Below, piece by piece: positions 1 to 11,775 of a stretch of DNA of 64,000 bases. Position numbers and translations under genes: made by a program. The stretch covers positions 16,090,441 to 16,154,440 of the forward strand of contig NC_134838.1 of assembly GCF_965363235.1 (NCBI RefSeq), in the 5' to 3' direction. The notes under the pieces are model-generated. The model saw only the letters and a program-made list of their open reading frames with translations. It was not told where the DNA came from and did no database searches. This DNA comes from Mytilus galloprovincialis. Lineage: Eukaryota > Mollusca > Bivalvia > Mytilida > Mytilidae. Positions within the stretch are counted from its first letter, which is position 1. Each line of letters starts with the position of its first letter.

Positions 1-2140
1 CGTTTAACGCGTTAAAACATCATTTAACGCGTTAAAATATTATTTAATGCGTTAAAACATCATTTAACGCGATAGAACATCGTTTAACGCGATAAAACAT
101 CGTTTAACGCGATAAAACATCCTTTAACGCGTTAAAACATCATTTAACGCGTTAAAACATCATTTTACGCGATAAAACATCCTTTAACGCGATAAAACAT
201 CCTTTAACGCGATAAAACATCCTTTAACGCGATAAAACATCCTTCAACGCGTTAAAACATCCTTTAACGCGTTAAAATATTATTTAATGCGTTAAAACAT
301 CATTTAACGCGATAGAACATCGTTTAACGCGACAAAACATCGTTTAACGCGTTAAAACATCATTTAACGCGATAGAACATCGTTTAACGCGATAAAACAT
401 CGTTTAACGCGATAAAACATCCTTTAACGCGTTAAAACATCATTTAACGCGTTAAAGTATTATTTAACGCGTTAAAACATCATTTAACGCGATAAAACAT
501 CGTTTAACGCGATAAAACATCCTTTAACGCGATAAAACATCCTTTAACGCGTTAAAACATCATTTAACGCGTTAAAATATTATTTAACGCGTTAAAACAT
601 CATTTAACGCGATAAAACATCCTTTAACGCGATAAAACATCCTTTAACGCGTTAAAACATCATTTAACGCGTTAAAATATTATTTAACGCGTTAAAACAT
701 CATTTAACGCGATAAAACATCCTTTAACGCGTTAAAACATCATTTAACGCGTTAAAATATTATTTTATGCGTTAAAACATCATTTAACGCGATAGAACAT
801 CGTTTAACACGATAAAACATCATTAAACGCGTTAAAATATCGTTTAACGATAAAACATCCTTTAACGCGATAAAACATCCTTTAACGCGATAAGACATCC
901 TTTAACGCGTTAAAACATCATTTAACGCGTTAAAATATTATTTAACACGTTAAAACATCATTTAACGCGATGGAACATCGTTTAACGCGATAAAACATCC
1001 TTTAACGCGATAAAACATCCTTTAACGCGTTAAAACATCATTTAACGCGTTAAAATATTATTTAACACGTTAAAACATCATTTAACGCGATAAAACATCG
1101 TTTAACGCGATAAAACATCCTTTAACGCGATAAAACATCCTTTAACGCGTTAAAACATCATTTAACGTGTTAAAATATTATTTAACGAGTTAAAACATCA
1201 TTTAACGCGATAAAACATCCTTTAACGCGTTAAAACATCATTTAACGCGTTAAAATATTATTTAATGCGTTAAAACATCATTTAACGCGATAGAACATCG
1301 TTTAACGCGATAAAACATCGTTTAACGCGATAAAACATCCTTTAACGCGTTAAAACATCATTTAACGCGTTAAAACATCATTTAACGCGTTAAAACATCA
1401 TTTTACGCGATAAAACATCCTTTAACGCGATAAAACATCCTTTAACGCGTTAAAACATCATTTAACGCGTTAAAATATTATTTAATGCGTTAAAACATCA
1501 TTTAACGCGATAGAACATCGTTTAACGCGATAAAACATCGTTTAACGCGTTAAAACATCATTTAACGCGATAGAACATCGTTTATCGCGATAAAACATCG
1601 TTTAACGCGATAAAACATCCTTTAACGTTAAAACATCATTTAACGCGTTAAAATATTATTTAACGCGTTAAAACATCATTTAACGCGATAAAACATCGTT
1701 TAACGCGATAAAACATCCTTTAACGCGATAAAACATCCTTTAACGCGTTAAAATATCATTTAACGCGTTAAAATATTATTTAACGCGTTAAAACATCATT
1801 TAACGCGATAAAACATCCTTTAACGCGTTAAAACATCATTTAACGCGTTAAAATATTATTTTATGCGTTAAAACATCATTTAACGCGATAGAACATCGTT
1901 TAACACGATAAAACATCGTTTAACGCGATAAAACATCCTTTAACGCGTTAAAACATCATTTAACGCGTTAAAATATTATTTAATGCGTTAAAACATCATT
2001 TAACGCGATAGAACATCGTTTAACGCGATAAAACATCCTTTAACGCGTTAAAACATCATTTAACGCGTTAAAACATCATTTTACGCGATAAAACATCGTT
2101 TAACGCGATAAAACATCGTTTAACGCGTTAAAACATCGTT
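1..2140. repeat. 20-bp satellite array, TTAACGCGTTAA type
   Basis: About 107 head-to-tail units of 20 bp continue past the left window edge. Each unit carries TTTAACGCG followed by TTAAA or ATAAA, then a short spacer (ACATCA, ACATCC, ACATCG or ATATTA). The core TTAACGCGTTAA is a perfect palindrome containing an MluI site. Spacer variants are not random: runs such as the ATATTA unit, then ACATCA, then the ATAGAACATCG unit recur every 80 to 240 bp, which suggests irregular higher-order amplification. Register slips of 2 bp occur near 849 and 1627, where CG is missing. No open reading frame or transposon end is seen inside. Confidence 0.97.
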
Positions 2141-3884
2141 GGATGTAGTTAAGAAATAATGTTGCTAACGAATACTATGATCTGTTCGCATCTTTTGGAT
2201 TATCGTGGTGTCCTGGACATTACAGACGAGGAGGATATTCACGGTGTATATTCGGAACACTTTCTTTCCGATTCAGTCGACGGTAACGCTTGCTTTCCGA
2301 TACACATAACGCTTGCTTTCAGATTTATATTGACGAAGTAGCAGGTGACATGACTTTGGGATGGACAATACTTAAATCAGATGGTAAATGGCGTTCCCTC
2401 TTGTATCTCACGGCACACTAGAAATATTTTTCTTGATAACGATGTAACGCATGTCATCATAAAAATTACAAATCATGTCATAAACGGTCCCACAAATGCA
2501 ACACTTTGTAGGATTGAACAAAAGAATATATTTCTTTCGTCTGAAACTGTTTAATGCATTGAAACTAAACCCGGGTTTCAAATCCTATATTTATTTTTCT
2601 TTCATTGATATTCTTCTGTTTTTTGAAATTTATTAAATCTAACCACAAATGCTCTTTTTAAAAAAATCACAGAAAACACTTTCTTTCAGATTGTTTACTT
2701 TTCGCGTCATTCTAGGAAAGGATTACTTTCCGATTTTCAGGAAACGACTTCTTTCAGATTGAACGATTCGCAAATAATTGGTTCCCATGCAGACTATATT
2801 TTTTTGTTTTTGAAATTAATTTATTAACACCTAATGACACAGCGGCGGTAACAAGTCAAATTATGGTCTGGCTTGATCAGCAAGGGATATTTCACTTCAA
2901 TAAAATATTATAAAATAAAGATCGAAATTCGACACCAATTACATTGAGCTTATTCATTTTCATTACACTTGATGGAATAAAATAAAAGAAACAATAACAC
3001 GAAATCCTGAAAATAACCACATACAAAAAGAAGTTATAATCAAAGTACTGAAGTACTGAACATCGGATGACCGCAAGTTTCAAGCACTTGTCTAAAAAGA
3101 AAATCGCATTTCTGTACCTGAAAGTGAGGTGAATGTACATAAATATGTTATTTTTTCTGAGACAAGTTTGTGCGTGGATTGTGAATAAATGACACAAAAA
3201 TAACTACCAAGTATTTGTAGTGCTAAAAATCAGTTTACTATATTTGTTGTTATATGTTATATTAATATTTGTATATAACAGTTTCATGTATAAAAATGAC
3301 TGAATAATCGATTATTTTTACAGGGCGATGGATCATGTAATATGATTGTGTACACTACAAAATATAATATATAACAAGTCAAAAAGGGTACAACATCACC
3401 ATTAAATAACTATAAAATGAACAAATATTAGATATTTCGGTAATACAGTTTCAAGTATATAATATAATAATAATAATTTGCATCCATTTGTATATCATTC
3501 TATTTTACTATTCTTATATTAGTGCAGTGCAAGTGCATGGTGGAAACTCTGCTGTACTTTTAATAATTCGAGTAGGCATTCATATTTTTACGCAAATTTT
3601 CTTGAGATATTCTGAAGAATGCGTTAATACAGTTTTTCTGTACGTGTAATGCTTCTTATCCTTACATATACAGTCCGCTGAGAGTAAAGTTCCTCCTAAA
3701 TATACCTTGTAGTATTTTTTTTAACTATTCGAAAATATTTATTAATGTTCGGTGTTTGTTCATTTCTTTAGGAATATTTATCAAAAAGTAATATTCATAT
3801 AATAAAGACATAATCTTTCAATCAGGTTAATTCAGGTCTGGAGCTGGCATTAAGTTAACTGCTTGCTAGTAGTCTGTTTTTATT
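2141..3884. other. AT-rich stretch without recognised gene
   Basis: Follows the satellite array. It contains two neighbouring copies of a TAACGCTTGCTTTC phrase (about 2284-2325) and otherwise AT-rich sequence with short open frames that resemble no family I know. I see no splice-site pair, tRNA or transposon end. Confidence 0.6.
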
Positions 3885-4325
3885 TATGTATTATTGTCAT
3901 TTTGTTTATTTTCTTTGGTTAGATCTTCTGACATCAGACTCGGACTTCTCTTGAACTGAATTTTAATGTGCGTATTGTTATGCGTTTACTTTTCTACATT
4001 GGCTAGAGGTATAGGGGGAGGGTTGAGATCTCACAAACATGTTTAACCCCGCCGCATTTTTGCGCATGTCCCAAGTCAGGAGCCTCTGGCCTTTGTTAGT
4101 CTTGTATTATTTTAATTTTAGTTTCTTGTGTACAATTTGGAAATTAGTACGGCTTTCATTATCACTGAACTAGTATAAATTTGTTTAGGGGCCAGTTGAA
4201 GGACGCCTCCGGGTGCGGGAATTTCTCGCTACATTGAAGACCTGTTGGTGACCTTCTGCTGTTGTTTTTTTCTATGGTCGGGTTGTTGTCTCTTTGGCAC
4301 ATTCCCCATTTCCATTCTCAATTTT
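3885..4325 (-). repeat. Dispersed bivalve repeat (GGGGCCAGTTGAAGGACG family)
   Basis: Contains phrases I recognise as widespread in bivalve genomes, including GGGGCCAGTTGAAGGACG near 4190 and GGTCGGGTTGTTGTCTC near 4276. The reverse complement of its right part reappears at 54703-54760, where an internal segment has expanded into a 35-bp minisatellite. It is probably a non-autonomous SINE-like element. Exact ends were not resolved. Confidence 0.6.
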
Positions 4326-4336
4326 ATTTAAAGATT

Positions 4337-4955
4337 CATTTAACGCGTTAATGTTGCATTTAACGCGTTAAAGTTGCATTTAACGCGTTAAAGTTGTTTT
4401 TAACGTGCTAAAGTTGCATTGAACGCGTAAAAGTTGCATTTAACGCGTTAAAGTTGCATTTAACGCGTTAAAGTTGCATTTAACGCGTTAAAGTTGCATT
4501 TAACGCGTTAAAGTTGCATTTAACGCGTTAAAGTTGCATTTAACACGTTAAAGTTGTTTTTAACGCGATAAAGTTTCATTTAACGCGATAAAGTTTCATT
4601 TAACGCGTTTAAGTTGCATTTAACGCGTAAAAGTTGCATTTAACGCGTTAAAGTTGCATTTAATTCGTTAAAGTTGCATTTAACACGTTAAAGTTGTTTT
4701 TAACGCAATAAAGTTTCATTTAACGCGATAAAGTTTCATTTAACGCGTTTAAGTTGCATTTAACGCGTAAAAGTTGCATTTAACGCGTAAAAGTTGCATT
4801 TAACGCGTTAAAGTTGCATTTAATTCGTTAAAGTTGCATTTAAGGCGTCAAAGTTGCTTTTAACGCGTTAAAGTTGCTTTTAACGCGTTAAAGTTGCATT
4901 TAACGCGTTTAAGTTGCATTTAAAGCGTTAAAGTTGCATTTAACGCGTTAAACAC
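4337..4955. repeat. Second 20-bp satellite array, TTAACGCGTTAA with GTTGCA spacer
   Basis: About 31 units of 20 bp share the TTTAACGCGTTAAA core of the array at 1-2140, but use an almost uniform AGTTGCAT spacer instead of ACATC. Some units show TTTAACGCGATAAAG or GCGTAAAAG variants, and blocks of variants recur (compare about 4541-4640 with 4681-4780). The two arrays share a core but have amplified independently. Confidence 0.95.
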
Positions 4956-5292
4956 TCTTTTCAACCTTCATTTTAACGCGTTAATTCTTATTTTTACGCG
5001 ATAAGTAATTTATGACGATGATATTAAAAATGTGCTGAAAATCAAGAAACTTTATCGAGTTAATTGACAAAGTTATGACACATGTGGCCATTTCATTTAG
5101 TAAGTTTCGAGTAAAATCTGACGTCTTATATCGTTGTTATGGCGAAAGATGAAAGTATTTTCGGTAATTTTTTGTAGTTTTGTGCTTAACGCGTTAAATA
5201 ATTAGATAACGCGTTAAAAAATATTTAAACGCGTTAAAACTGTATTTATCGTGTTAAATGTGATTTTATTGCGTTAAATGTTAACGCGTTAC
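4956..5292. repeat. Degenerate satellite units
   Basis: Scattered AACGCGTTAA cores continue with larger spacers: about 4972-5003, then six cores roughly 20 bp apart at 5185-5292 with AT-rich spacers unlike either main array. This looks like the eroded edge of the satellite. Positions 5005-5180 carry no core and nothing else recognised. Confidence 0.7.
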
Positions 5293-5556
5293 TTTATCGG
5301 GTTTTTGACATGAACGGCCTTTCATATACAAGTAACGTAATAACCTCCAGTTTGTAAGTTTTCATTTGTATGACGTCACGTTTAGCCATGACGTCTTTGT
5401 GCCAAAAGCATTCATGAAGTTTCACGGATTTTTTTCTATTTGTCAAATTTAGACAATTTTTAAAAGTTTTTCGTATTTTTTCTTTTTGAAAAGCATTAGA
5501 ATCGGAAAACAGTACTGTAGTTGAAGAGTTGCCACTGTCAATTAGGAGATAACTGT

Positions 5557-5699
5557 ATTGTATTTTAAGCTCCGACGGCATCAATTGGGGATTTGATGGT
5601 CGCAAATTAAGTTTACTGGCGACGCGTAAGCGGAGACAGTAAACGGGTATTTGCGACCATCAAATCCCCAATTGATGCCGTCGGAGCTTAAAATACAAT
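5557..5699. repeat. Perfect 51-bp palindrome, left hairpin
   Basis: The arms 5557-5607 and 5649-5699 are exact reverse complements over 51 bp. The 41-nt centre holds a second inverted pair, GTTTACTG and CAGTAAAC. The absence of any mismatch implies a young or gene-converted palindrome. Confidence 0.95.
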
Positions 5700-6234
5700 T
5701 ATTATCTCCATTCTAATGAACATGACAGAAAACAACCATAGCCAGAAATTAGTAGTGGTTTTGCTAATTAATATTCATAATATGTAAATGAGAATTGTAC
5801 CACGTGATAGTACTTTGAACTGGACTGGCTTGATAGGCTTGATATCATTAAAATCTTTAAAACACGGATATTATAAGTTGCCCGTCACAGAGTCCTTATT
5901 TACAATTACTTTGATATTTCCGTAAAGTTGTCAGGCGGTCAAAATCAAAACAATGAACGCGAATTTAGTGAATTTTTCGTGCTTTCGCGAGTTTATTCTT
6001 CTTGAAATAGTGACATTTTAATTTTACGTGGGAACCTAGAGTTCAATGACTACACATACAAGGTTTGGACTTGCTTATTCTTTGGAAATTCAAGTTTCAT
6101 ATTTCACCCCGGCAACCTGTTTTTGTAATGACCTTGTAAGCCAATTTTCAACACGAAGTTTGCAAATTTGACGTTTCAGCCATTTTAGCCTGTATTTTAC
6201 ACTGCAATGTTAAAAGCCTCTCGCTTCGACTTTT

Positions 6235-7510
6235 AGCTCACCTGGCCGAAAGGCCAAGTGAGCTTTTCTCATCACTTGGCGTCCGTCGTCGTCGTCCGTC
6301 GTCGTCCTGCGTTAACTTTTACAAAAATCTTCTCCTCTGAAACTACTGGGCCACATTTAACCAAACTTGGCCATAATCATCATTGGGGTATGTAGTTTAA
6401 AAAATGTGTCCGGTGACCCGGCCAACCAACCAAGATGGCCGCCATGGCTAAAAATAGAACATAGGGGTAAACTGCAGTTTTTGGCTTATAACTCAAAAAC
6501 CAAAGCATTTAGAGCAAATCTGACAGGGTAAAATTGTTCATCAGGTCAAGATCTATCTGCCCTGAAATTTTCAGATGAATCGGACATTCCGTTGTTTGGT
6601 TACTGCCCCTGAAATGATAATTTTAAGGAAATTTTGCTGTTTTTGGTTATTATCTGGAATATTATTATAGATAGAGATAAACTGTAAACAGCAACAATGT
6701 TCAGCAAAGTAAGATCTACAAATAAGTCAACATGACAAAAATGGTCAGTTGACCACTTTAGGAGTTATTGCCCTTTATAGTCAATTTTTAACCATTTTTC
6801 GTAAATCTTAGTAATCTTTTAGAAAAATCTTCTCCTCTGAAACTACTGGGCCAAATTTTACCAAACTTAGCCATAATCATCATTGGGGTATCTTGTTAAA
6901 AAAAATGTGTCCGGGAACTCGGCCAACAAACCAAGATGGCCGCCATGGCTAAAAATAGAACATGGGGGTAAAATGCAGTTTTTGGCTTATAACTCAAAAA
7001 CCAAAGCATTAAGAGCAAATTTGACAGGTTGTAAAATTGTTGATCAGGTCACGATCTATCTGCCCTGGAATTTTCAGATGAATCGGTTGTTAGGTTGCTG
7101 CCCCTGAATTGGTAATTTTGAGGAAATTTTGCTGTTTTTTTGTTATTATCTTGAATATTATTATAGATAGAGATAAACTGTAAACAGCAATAATGTACAG
7201 CAAAGTAAGAACTAAAAAAAAAAAGGCAGTATGCATGACCAAAATAGTCAATTGACCCCCTAAGGAGTTATTGCCCTTCATAGTCAATTTTTAACAATTT
7301 TCTTAAAATTTGAAGATTTTCAATAACATTTTCCACAGAAAGTACTGTTATAGATAGAGATAATTGTAAGCAGCAAGAATGTTTAGTAAAGTAAGATCTA
7401 CAAACACATCACCATCACCAAAACACAATTTTGTCATGAATCCATCTGTGTCCATTGTTTAATATTCACATAGACCAAGGTGAGCGACACAGGCTCTTTA
7501 GAGCCTCTAG
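6235..7510 (+). repeat. AGCTCACC-family dispersed repeat, copy 1
   Basis: Begins AGCTCACCTGGCCGAAAGGCC (a hairpin) followed by GTGAGCTTTTCTCATCAC and a GTCGTC microsatellite, and ends AGGTGAGCGACACAGG...CTCTAG. The GCTCACC start and GGTGAGC end are inverted, giving subterminal inverted repeats. The body holds about two imperfect internal repeats of roughly 520 bp, each with phrases such as CCAAGATGGCCGCCATGG and GGAGTTATTGCCC. I recognise the family as abundant in bivalves. No coding capacity was found; the open frames across it are repeat-derived. It lies inside the foldback unit. Confidence 0.85.
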
Positions 7511-7897
7511 TTAAAATAGCTCAGGAACCTGTATTTTTGCAACAACGGTCATTATGTTTCGTTTAAATGGTGTATATTGTTGTGTATATTCATTTTCTGC
7601 CCCGGCAACCTGTCTATCACTTAAATTAAAATTAAAACAGACATTTTTTCAAAATTCCCTATCATTTTAATGTAATTTCCGTGACCCGTATCCGATTTCT
7701 TTAGTATAATATTCAAATAAGCAAAGTGGCGTTGATTTCTGGATATGCGTTAAAACGTGTATTTAAAATCTGTCATATGCCGTCTGCGCTTGCGCGTACG
7801 TCCCATAGCATCAATTGTCAATTGATGCCATGTAAATAAGTGACGTTATCCAATCAAAATGAACGTTACAAACGTTGAACATTTGCATTAGAATTTT

Positions 7898-7975
7898 GAT
7901 TTGACGGTCGCAAATCTCCGTTTTACTGTCTCCGCTACGCGTCACCAGTAAAACTGCATTTGCGACCGTCAAATC
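7898..7975. repeat. Right hairpin related to 5557-5699
   Basis: Arms 7898-7915 and 7958-7975 are an exact 18-bp inverted pair with an inner GTTTTACTG/CAGTAAAAC pair. The loop contains CTCCGCTACGCGTCACC, the reverse complement of the loop theme in the left hairpin. Confidence 0.9.
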
Positions 7976-8012
7976 TACAATCGACGGTGGCAACTCTTCA
8001 ACTACAGTACAG

Positions 8013-8464
8013 TTATTCCTTAATTGTGGACACACCAATAAGATCAGATATAAGACCCTCATGAGCTCGGTGTAAAGTAAAAAAAATGTAAAAATCAATT
8101 ATTAAATAAATTTGTTCGATTAACCTTGAAGTGAAGACTAATAAAAACTTGCGTGTATAGAGTGAACCCCCTAAATAAAATAATACTGTGTTCTTGACGA
8201 CTTCCCACCGCGATAGAAATAATATTTTACTATATAGTATGTTAATAACCATAAGAGCAACTCATATGTGCACCAAACTTGCTTATTTCAGTACAAATCT
8301 AAACATATCATTTGCAAATACTTGTAGTCAACAATCTCTTCTAAGTGAGTTTAAAATTCTTAAGGACAACTCCTAACATCAAGTTATTAATATTGTTACA
8401 AGGAAACTTCGAACATCAGGATTCAAATAGATTGATAAATAAACATTCTTATGTTGTACTGTTA
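8013..8464. other. AT-rich spacer, nothing recognised
   Basis: Between the foldback unit and the next dispersed repeat. Short open frames here are shadows without family resemblance. Confidence 0.5.
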
Positions 8465-8786
8465 TACCACTGTCCCAGGTTAGGGGATGGTTGGGATCCC
8501 GCTGACATGTTTAAACCCGTCACATTATTTATGTAATTCAGTGGTTGTCGTTTGTTTATGTGTTACATATTTGTGTTGCGTTCATTTTTTTTATACAAAT
8601 AAGGCCGTTTTCTCGTTTGAATTGTTTTACATTGTCATATCGATGCTTTTATAGCTGACTTAATATATGCGGTATGGGCTTTACTCATTGTGGAAGGCTG
8701 TACGGTGACCTATAGTTGTTAATGTCTGTCATTTTGGTCTCTTGTGGACAGTTGTCTCATTTGCAATCATACCACATCTTCTTTTT
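8465..8786 (-). repeat. SINE-like bivalve repeat, minus-strand copy
   Basis: The reverse complement matches the plus-strand copy at 46618-46945. Both contain AAGATGTGG/ATTATTGCCAATGAGAC-type heads, a GGTCACTATACGGCCT-like middle and CATGTTAGGGGGATCC-like sequence. The copy is abutted on its right by the AGCTCACC repeat. It belongs to the commonest repeat family in this window. Confidence 0.7.
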
Positions 8787-10623
8787 AGCTCACCTGGCCC
8801 AAAGGGCCAAGTGAGCTTTTCTCATCACTTGGCGTCCGGCGTCCGTCGTCCGTCGTCGTCGTCGTCGTCCGTCGTCCGTCGTCGTCGTCCGTCGTCGTCG
8901 TCGTCGTCGTCCGTCGTTAGCTTTTACAAAAATCTTCTACTCTGAAACTACTGGGCCAATTTTTACCAAATTTGGCCACAATCATTATTAGGGTATCTAG
9001 TTTAAAAATTGTGTCCGGTGACCCGGCCAACCAACCAAGATGGCCGCCATGGCTAAAAATAGAACATAGGGATAAAATGCAGTTTTTGGCTTATCACTCA
9101 AAAACCAAAGCATTTAGAGCAAATCTGACATGGGGTAAAATTGTTAATCAGGTCAAGATCTATCTGCCCTGATATTTTGAGATGAATCAGACAACCCGTT
9201 GATAGGTTGCTGCCCCTGAATTGGTAATTTTAAGGAAATTTTGCTGTTTTTGGTTATTATCTTGAATATTATCATAGATAGAGATAAACTGTAAACAGCA
9301 AAAATGTTCAGTAAAGTAAGATCTACAAATAAGTCAACAGGACCAAAATGGTCTGTTGACCCCTTTAGGAGTTATTGCCCTTAATAGTCAATTTTTAACC
9401 ATTTTTCGTAAATCTTAGTCATCTTTTACAAAAATCTTCTCCTCTGAAACTACAAGGTCAAATTAAACCAAACTTGACCACAATCATCATTGGGGTATCT
9501 TGTTAAAAAATTGTGTCCGGTGACCTGGCCAACCAACCAAGATGGCCGCCATGGCTAAAAATAGAACATAGGGGTAAAATGCAGTTTTTGGCTTATTACT
9601 CAAAAACCAAAGCATTTAGAGCAGATCTGACATGGTAAAATTGTTTATCAGGTTAAGATCTATCTGCCCTGAAATTTTGAGATGAATTGGACAACCTGTT
9701 GATAGGTTGCTGCCCCTGAATTGGTAATTTTAAGGACATTTTGCTGTTTTTGGTTATTATCTTGAATATTATTATAGATAGAGATAAACTGTAAACAGCA
9801 AAAATGTTCAGCAAAGTAAGATCTACAAATAAGTCAACAAAACCAAAATGGTCTGTTGATTTCTTTAGGAGTTATTGCCCTTTATAGTCAATTTTTAACC
9901 ATTTTTCGTAAATCTTAGTTATCTTTTACAAAAATCCTCTCCTCTGAAACTACTGGGCCTTAAACCAAACTTGGCCACAATTATCATTGGGGTATCTAGT
10001 TTAAAAATTGTGTCCCGTGACCTGGCCAACCTACCAAGATGGCCGCCATGGCTAAAAATAGAACATAGGGGTAAAATGCAGTTTTTGGCTTATAACTCTG
10101 AAACCGCAGCCTTAAGAGCAAATCTGACATGGGGTTAAATTGTTTATCAGGTCAAGATCTATCTGCCCTGAAATTTTCAGATGAATCTGACAACCTGTTG
10201 TTGGGTTGCTGCCCCTGAATTGGTAATTTTAAGGAAATTTTGCTGTTTTTGGTTGTTATCTTGAATATTATTATAGATAGAGATAAACTGTAAACATCAA
10301 TAATGTTAAGCAAAGTAAGATTTACAAATAAGTCAACATGACGGAAATGGTCAATTGACCCCTAAGGAGTTATTGTCCTTTGTAGTCAATTTTTAACAAT
10401 TTTCATAAAATTTGTAAATTTTAACTAACATTTTCCACTGAAACTACTGGGCCAAGTTCATTATAGATAGAGATAATTGTAAGTAGCAAGAATGTTCAGT
10501 AAAGTAAGATGTACAAACACATCACCATCACCAAAACACAATTCTGTCATGAATCCATCTGCTTCCTTTGTTTAATATTCACATAGACCAAGGTGAGCGA
10601 CACAGGCTCTTTAGAGCCTCTAG
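8787..10623 (+). repeat. AGCTCACC-family dispersed repeat, copy 2
   Basis: Same start and end as the copy at 6235-7510 (AGCTCACCTGGCC... and ...GGTGAGCGACACAGG...CTCTAG), but with three internal units of about 510-520 bp instead of two, starting near 8930, 9430 and 9940. Each unit opens with a phrase like CAAAAATCTTCTCCTCTGAA. A long GTCGTC microsatellite lies at about 8837-8915. Copy-number change of the internal unit explains the length difference. Confidence 0.88.
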
Positions 10624-10823
10624 TTATATATAATTATTAAGAATTGAAATGTATCATTTAGTAAAATCAACAAAGGTGTGTGATTTACCGAATGTTATAT
10701 CATTTCGTTCATTTCTTTTTGACACAGTCATTCTTTATCATATTAATCTGTTAGTTCATAAGTTCATGAGACATATGCGTTTATATTAGGTGACGTTTCA
10801 TCGAAATAGATAGTGTTTTCAAT

Positions 10824-10902
10824 ATGTTAAGTGTGGTAGCATTGCTTGGATTCCTTGGAGTATTTTCAGCTCACCTCTGTTTAGTAGAACCTCATCAGAG
10901 TG
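10824..10902 (+). CDS. First exon of an unidentified secreted protein (signal peptide)
   Basis: ATG at 10824 opens 26 codons plus one base, followed by GTATGT at 10903, a good splice donor (phase 1). The peptide is a textbook signal sequence: a hydrophobic run LSVVALLGFLGVFSA, then HLCLVEPHQS. Cleavage after SA would leave a mature protein beginning with histidine. A weak TATA-like TTATATT lies about 40 bp upstream. I did not find the following exons; the sequence to 16.9 kb is mostly tandem repeats, so this may be an orphan exon of a disrupted gene, or the gene may have a long intron overlapping its neighbour. Function unknown. Confidence 0.45.
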
Positions 10903-11770
10903 GTATGTACACTCATTTATATAATGTAATTCTTTATTAAACACTCAGACACAAAATATGTGTTACATGAGGACAAGTTACAAATCAAATACAATAAATG
11001 ACAGAATAGACAGATAATTATTAACAAAAGTGTAATTTCTAAAGATAATAAAACTTGTAAGATACATGCATCTTTCTAAATGAAGGTAGATAGTTTCTTA
11101 ATAAATATACCAGGCTCAAGCTAGCAGCCACTCGCTAGCAGCCAATACGCTAGCAGCCAGTTTTCGGATATGTCTATGAACCAAAAAATTGCATAAGATT
11201 CAAACGTACTCAATTTTTTTTTATTAATATATAATAACCAATGTGTCATCAGTGTTTAATATATAATAAAGCAGTCGGAGAACTATTCGATGATTTAAAA
11301 AATATCTAGTCCTGTTCATTAATTTGAGACAATAGTAATCGATGTCAATATACCAAACAGTGTGCTCCCCGCTTTTAATTTTAATAGTCAACAGTTTTAA
11401 GTGTACATGGAATCGTAAATATGTAATAAAAATTATTCAAATGCTTAAAAAAATGTTTGTAACAGGGAATTGACATTAAAATCATAAATTAATTTTGTGA
11501 TATTGTGTCAAACAGCTTTCCATATTCTCGGCATTCTGTCAAATAGTTCCTGAAAAGTTATAATTGTTCTGCATGACAAGAAAAGAAAGTTTCACTCGTG
11601 CATTAATATTTTTTAATTAGACAAATCTGTTTTAACGAAAAATTCTATTTCTGAAGCAGTGGATATCGACTACTTTTGAATAGACAAAAGGTTTATATTT
11701 TGTAAATCAAGTATGGTGGGCAGGGAAATTATTTATAATCTTTAAAAAAAAAAAAAAAAAAAAAAAGAAA
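10903..11770. other. AT-rich stretch with CTAGCAGCCA triplication and poly-A
   Basis: Three CTAGCAGCCA phrases about 17 bp apart at 11119-11160, and a 25-bp A run at about 11742-11766. No exon was identified after the donor at 10903. Confidence 0.5.
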
Positions 11771-11775
11771 TAAGT

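Larger units (their letters stand above)
5509..8012. mobile_element. Foldback-type unit with hairpin ends
   Basis: The outermost 31 bp (5509-5539, from ACAGTACTGTAGTTGAAG) and 7982-8012 are inverted copies. Just inside each arm lies a hairpin with the same theme: a GATTTGAYGGTCGCAAAT arm, then GTTTACTG paired with CAGTAAAC around a CGACGCGTA-GCGGAGA loop. At the left end the palindrome is a perfect 51/51 bp (5557-5607 with 5649-5699). At the right end it is 18/18 bp (7898-7915 with 7958-7975). No transposase is encoded. Between the ends are an AGCTCACC repeat (6235-7510) and unique sequence. I could not identify a target duplication. It could be a non-autonomous foldback transposon, or two such elements in opposite orientation. 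Confidence 0.65.

Noticed and set aside
1..2140. CRISPR-like regular repeats
   Set aside because: Units are only 20 bp, with no unique spacers, in eukaryotic sequence; this is a satellite.
6883..9172. Open frames in the AGCTCACC repeats that share peptide wording
   Set aside because: The similarity arises because they are copies of the same non-coding repeat; frames are short, use non-ATG or arbitrary starts and are broken between units.
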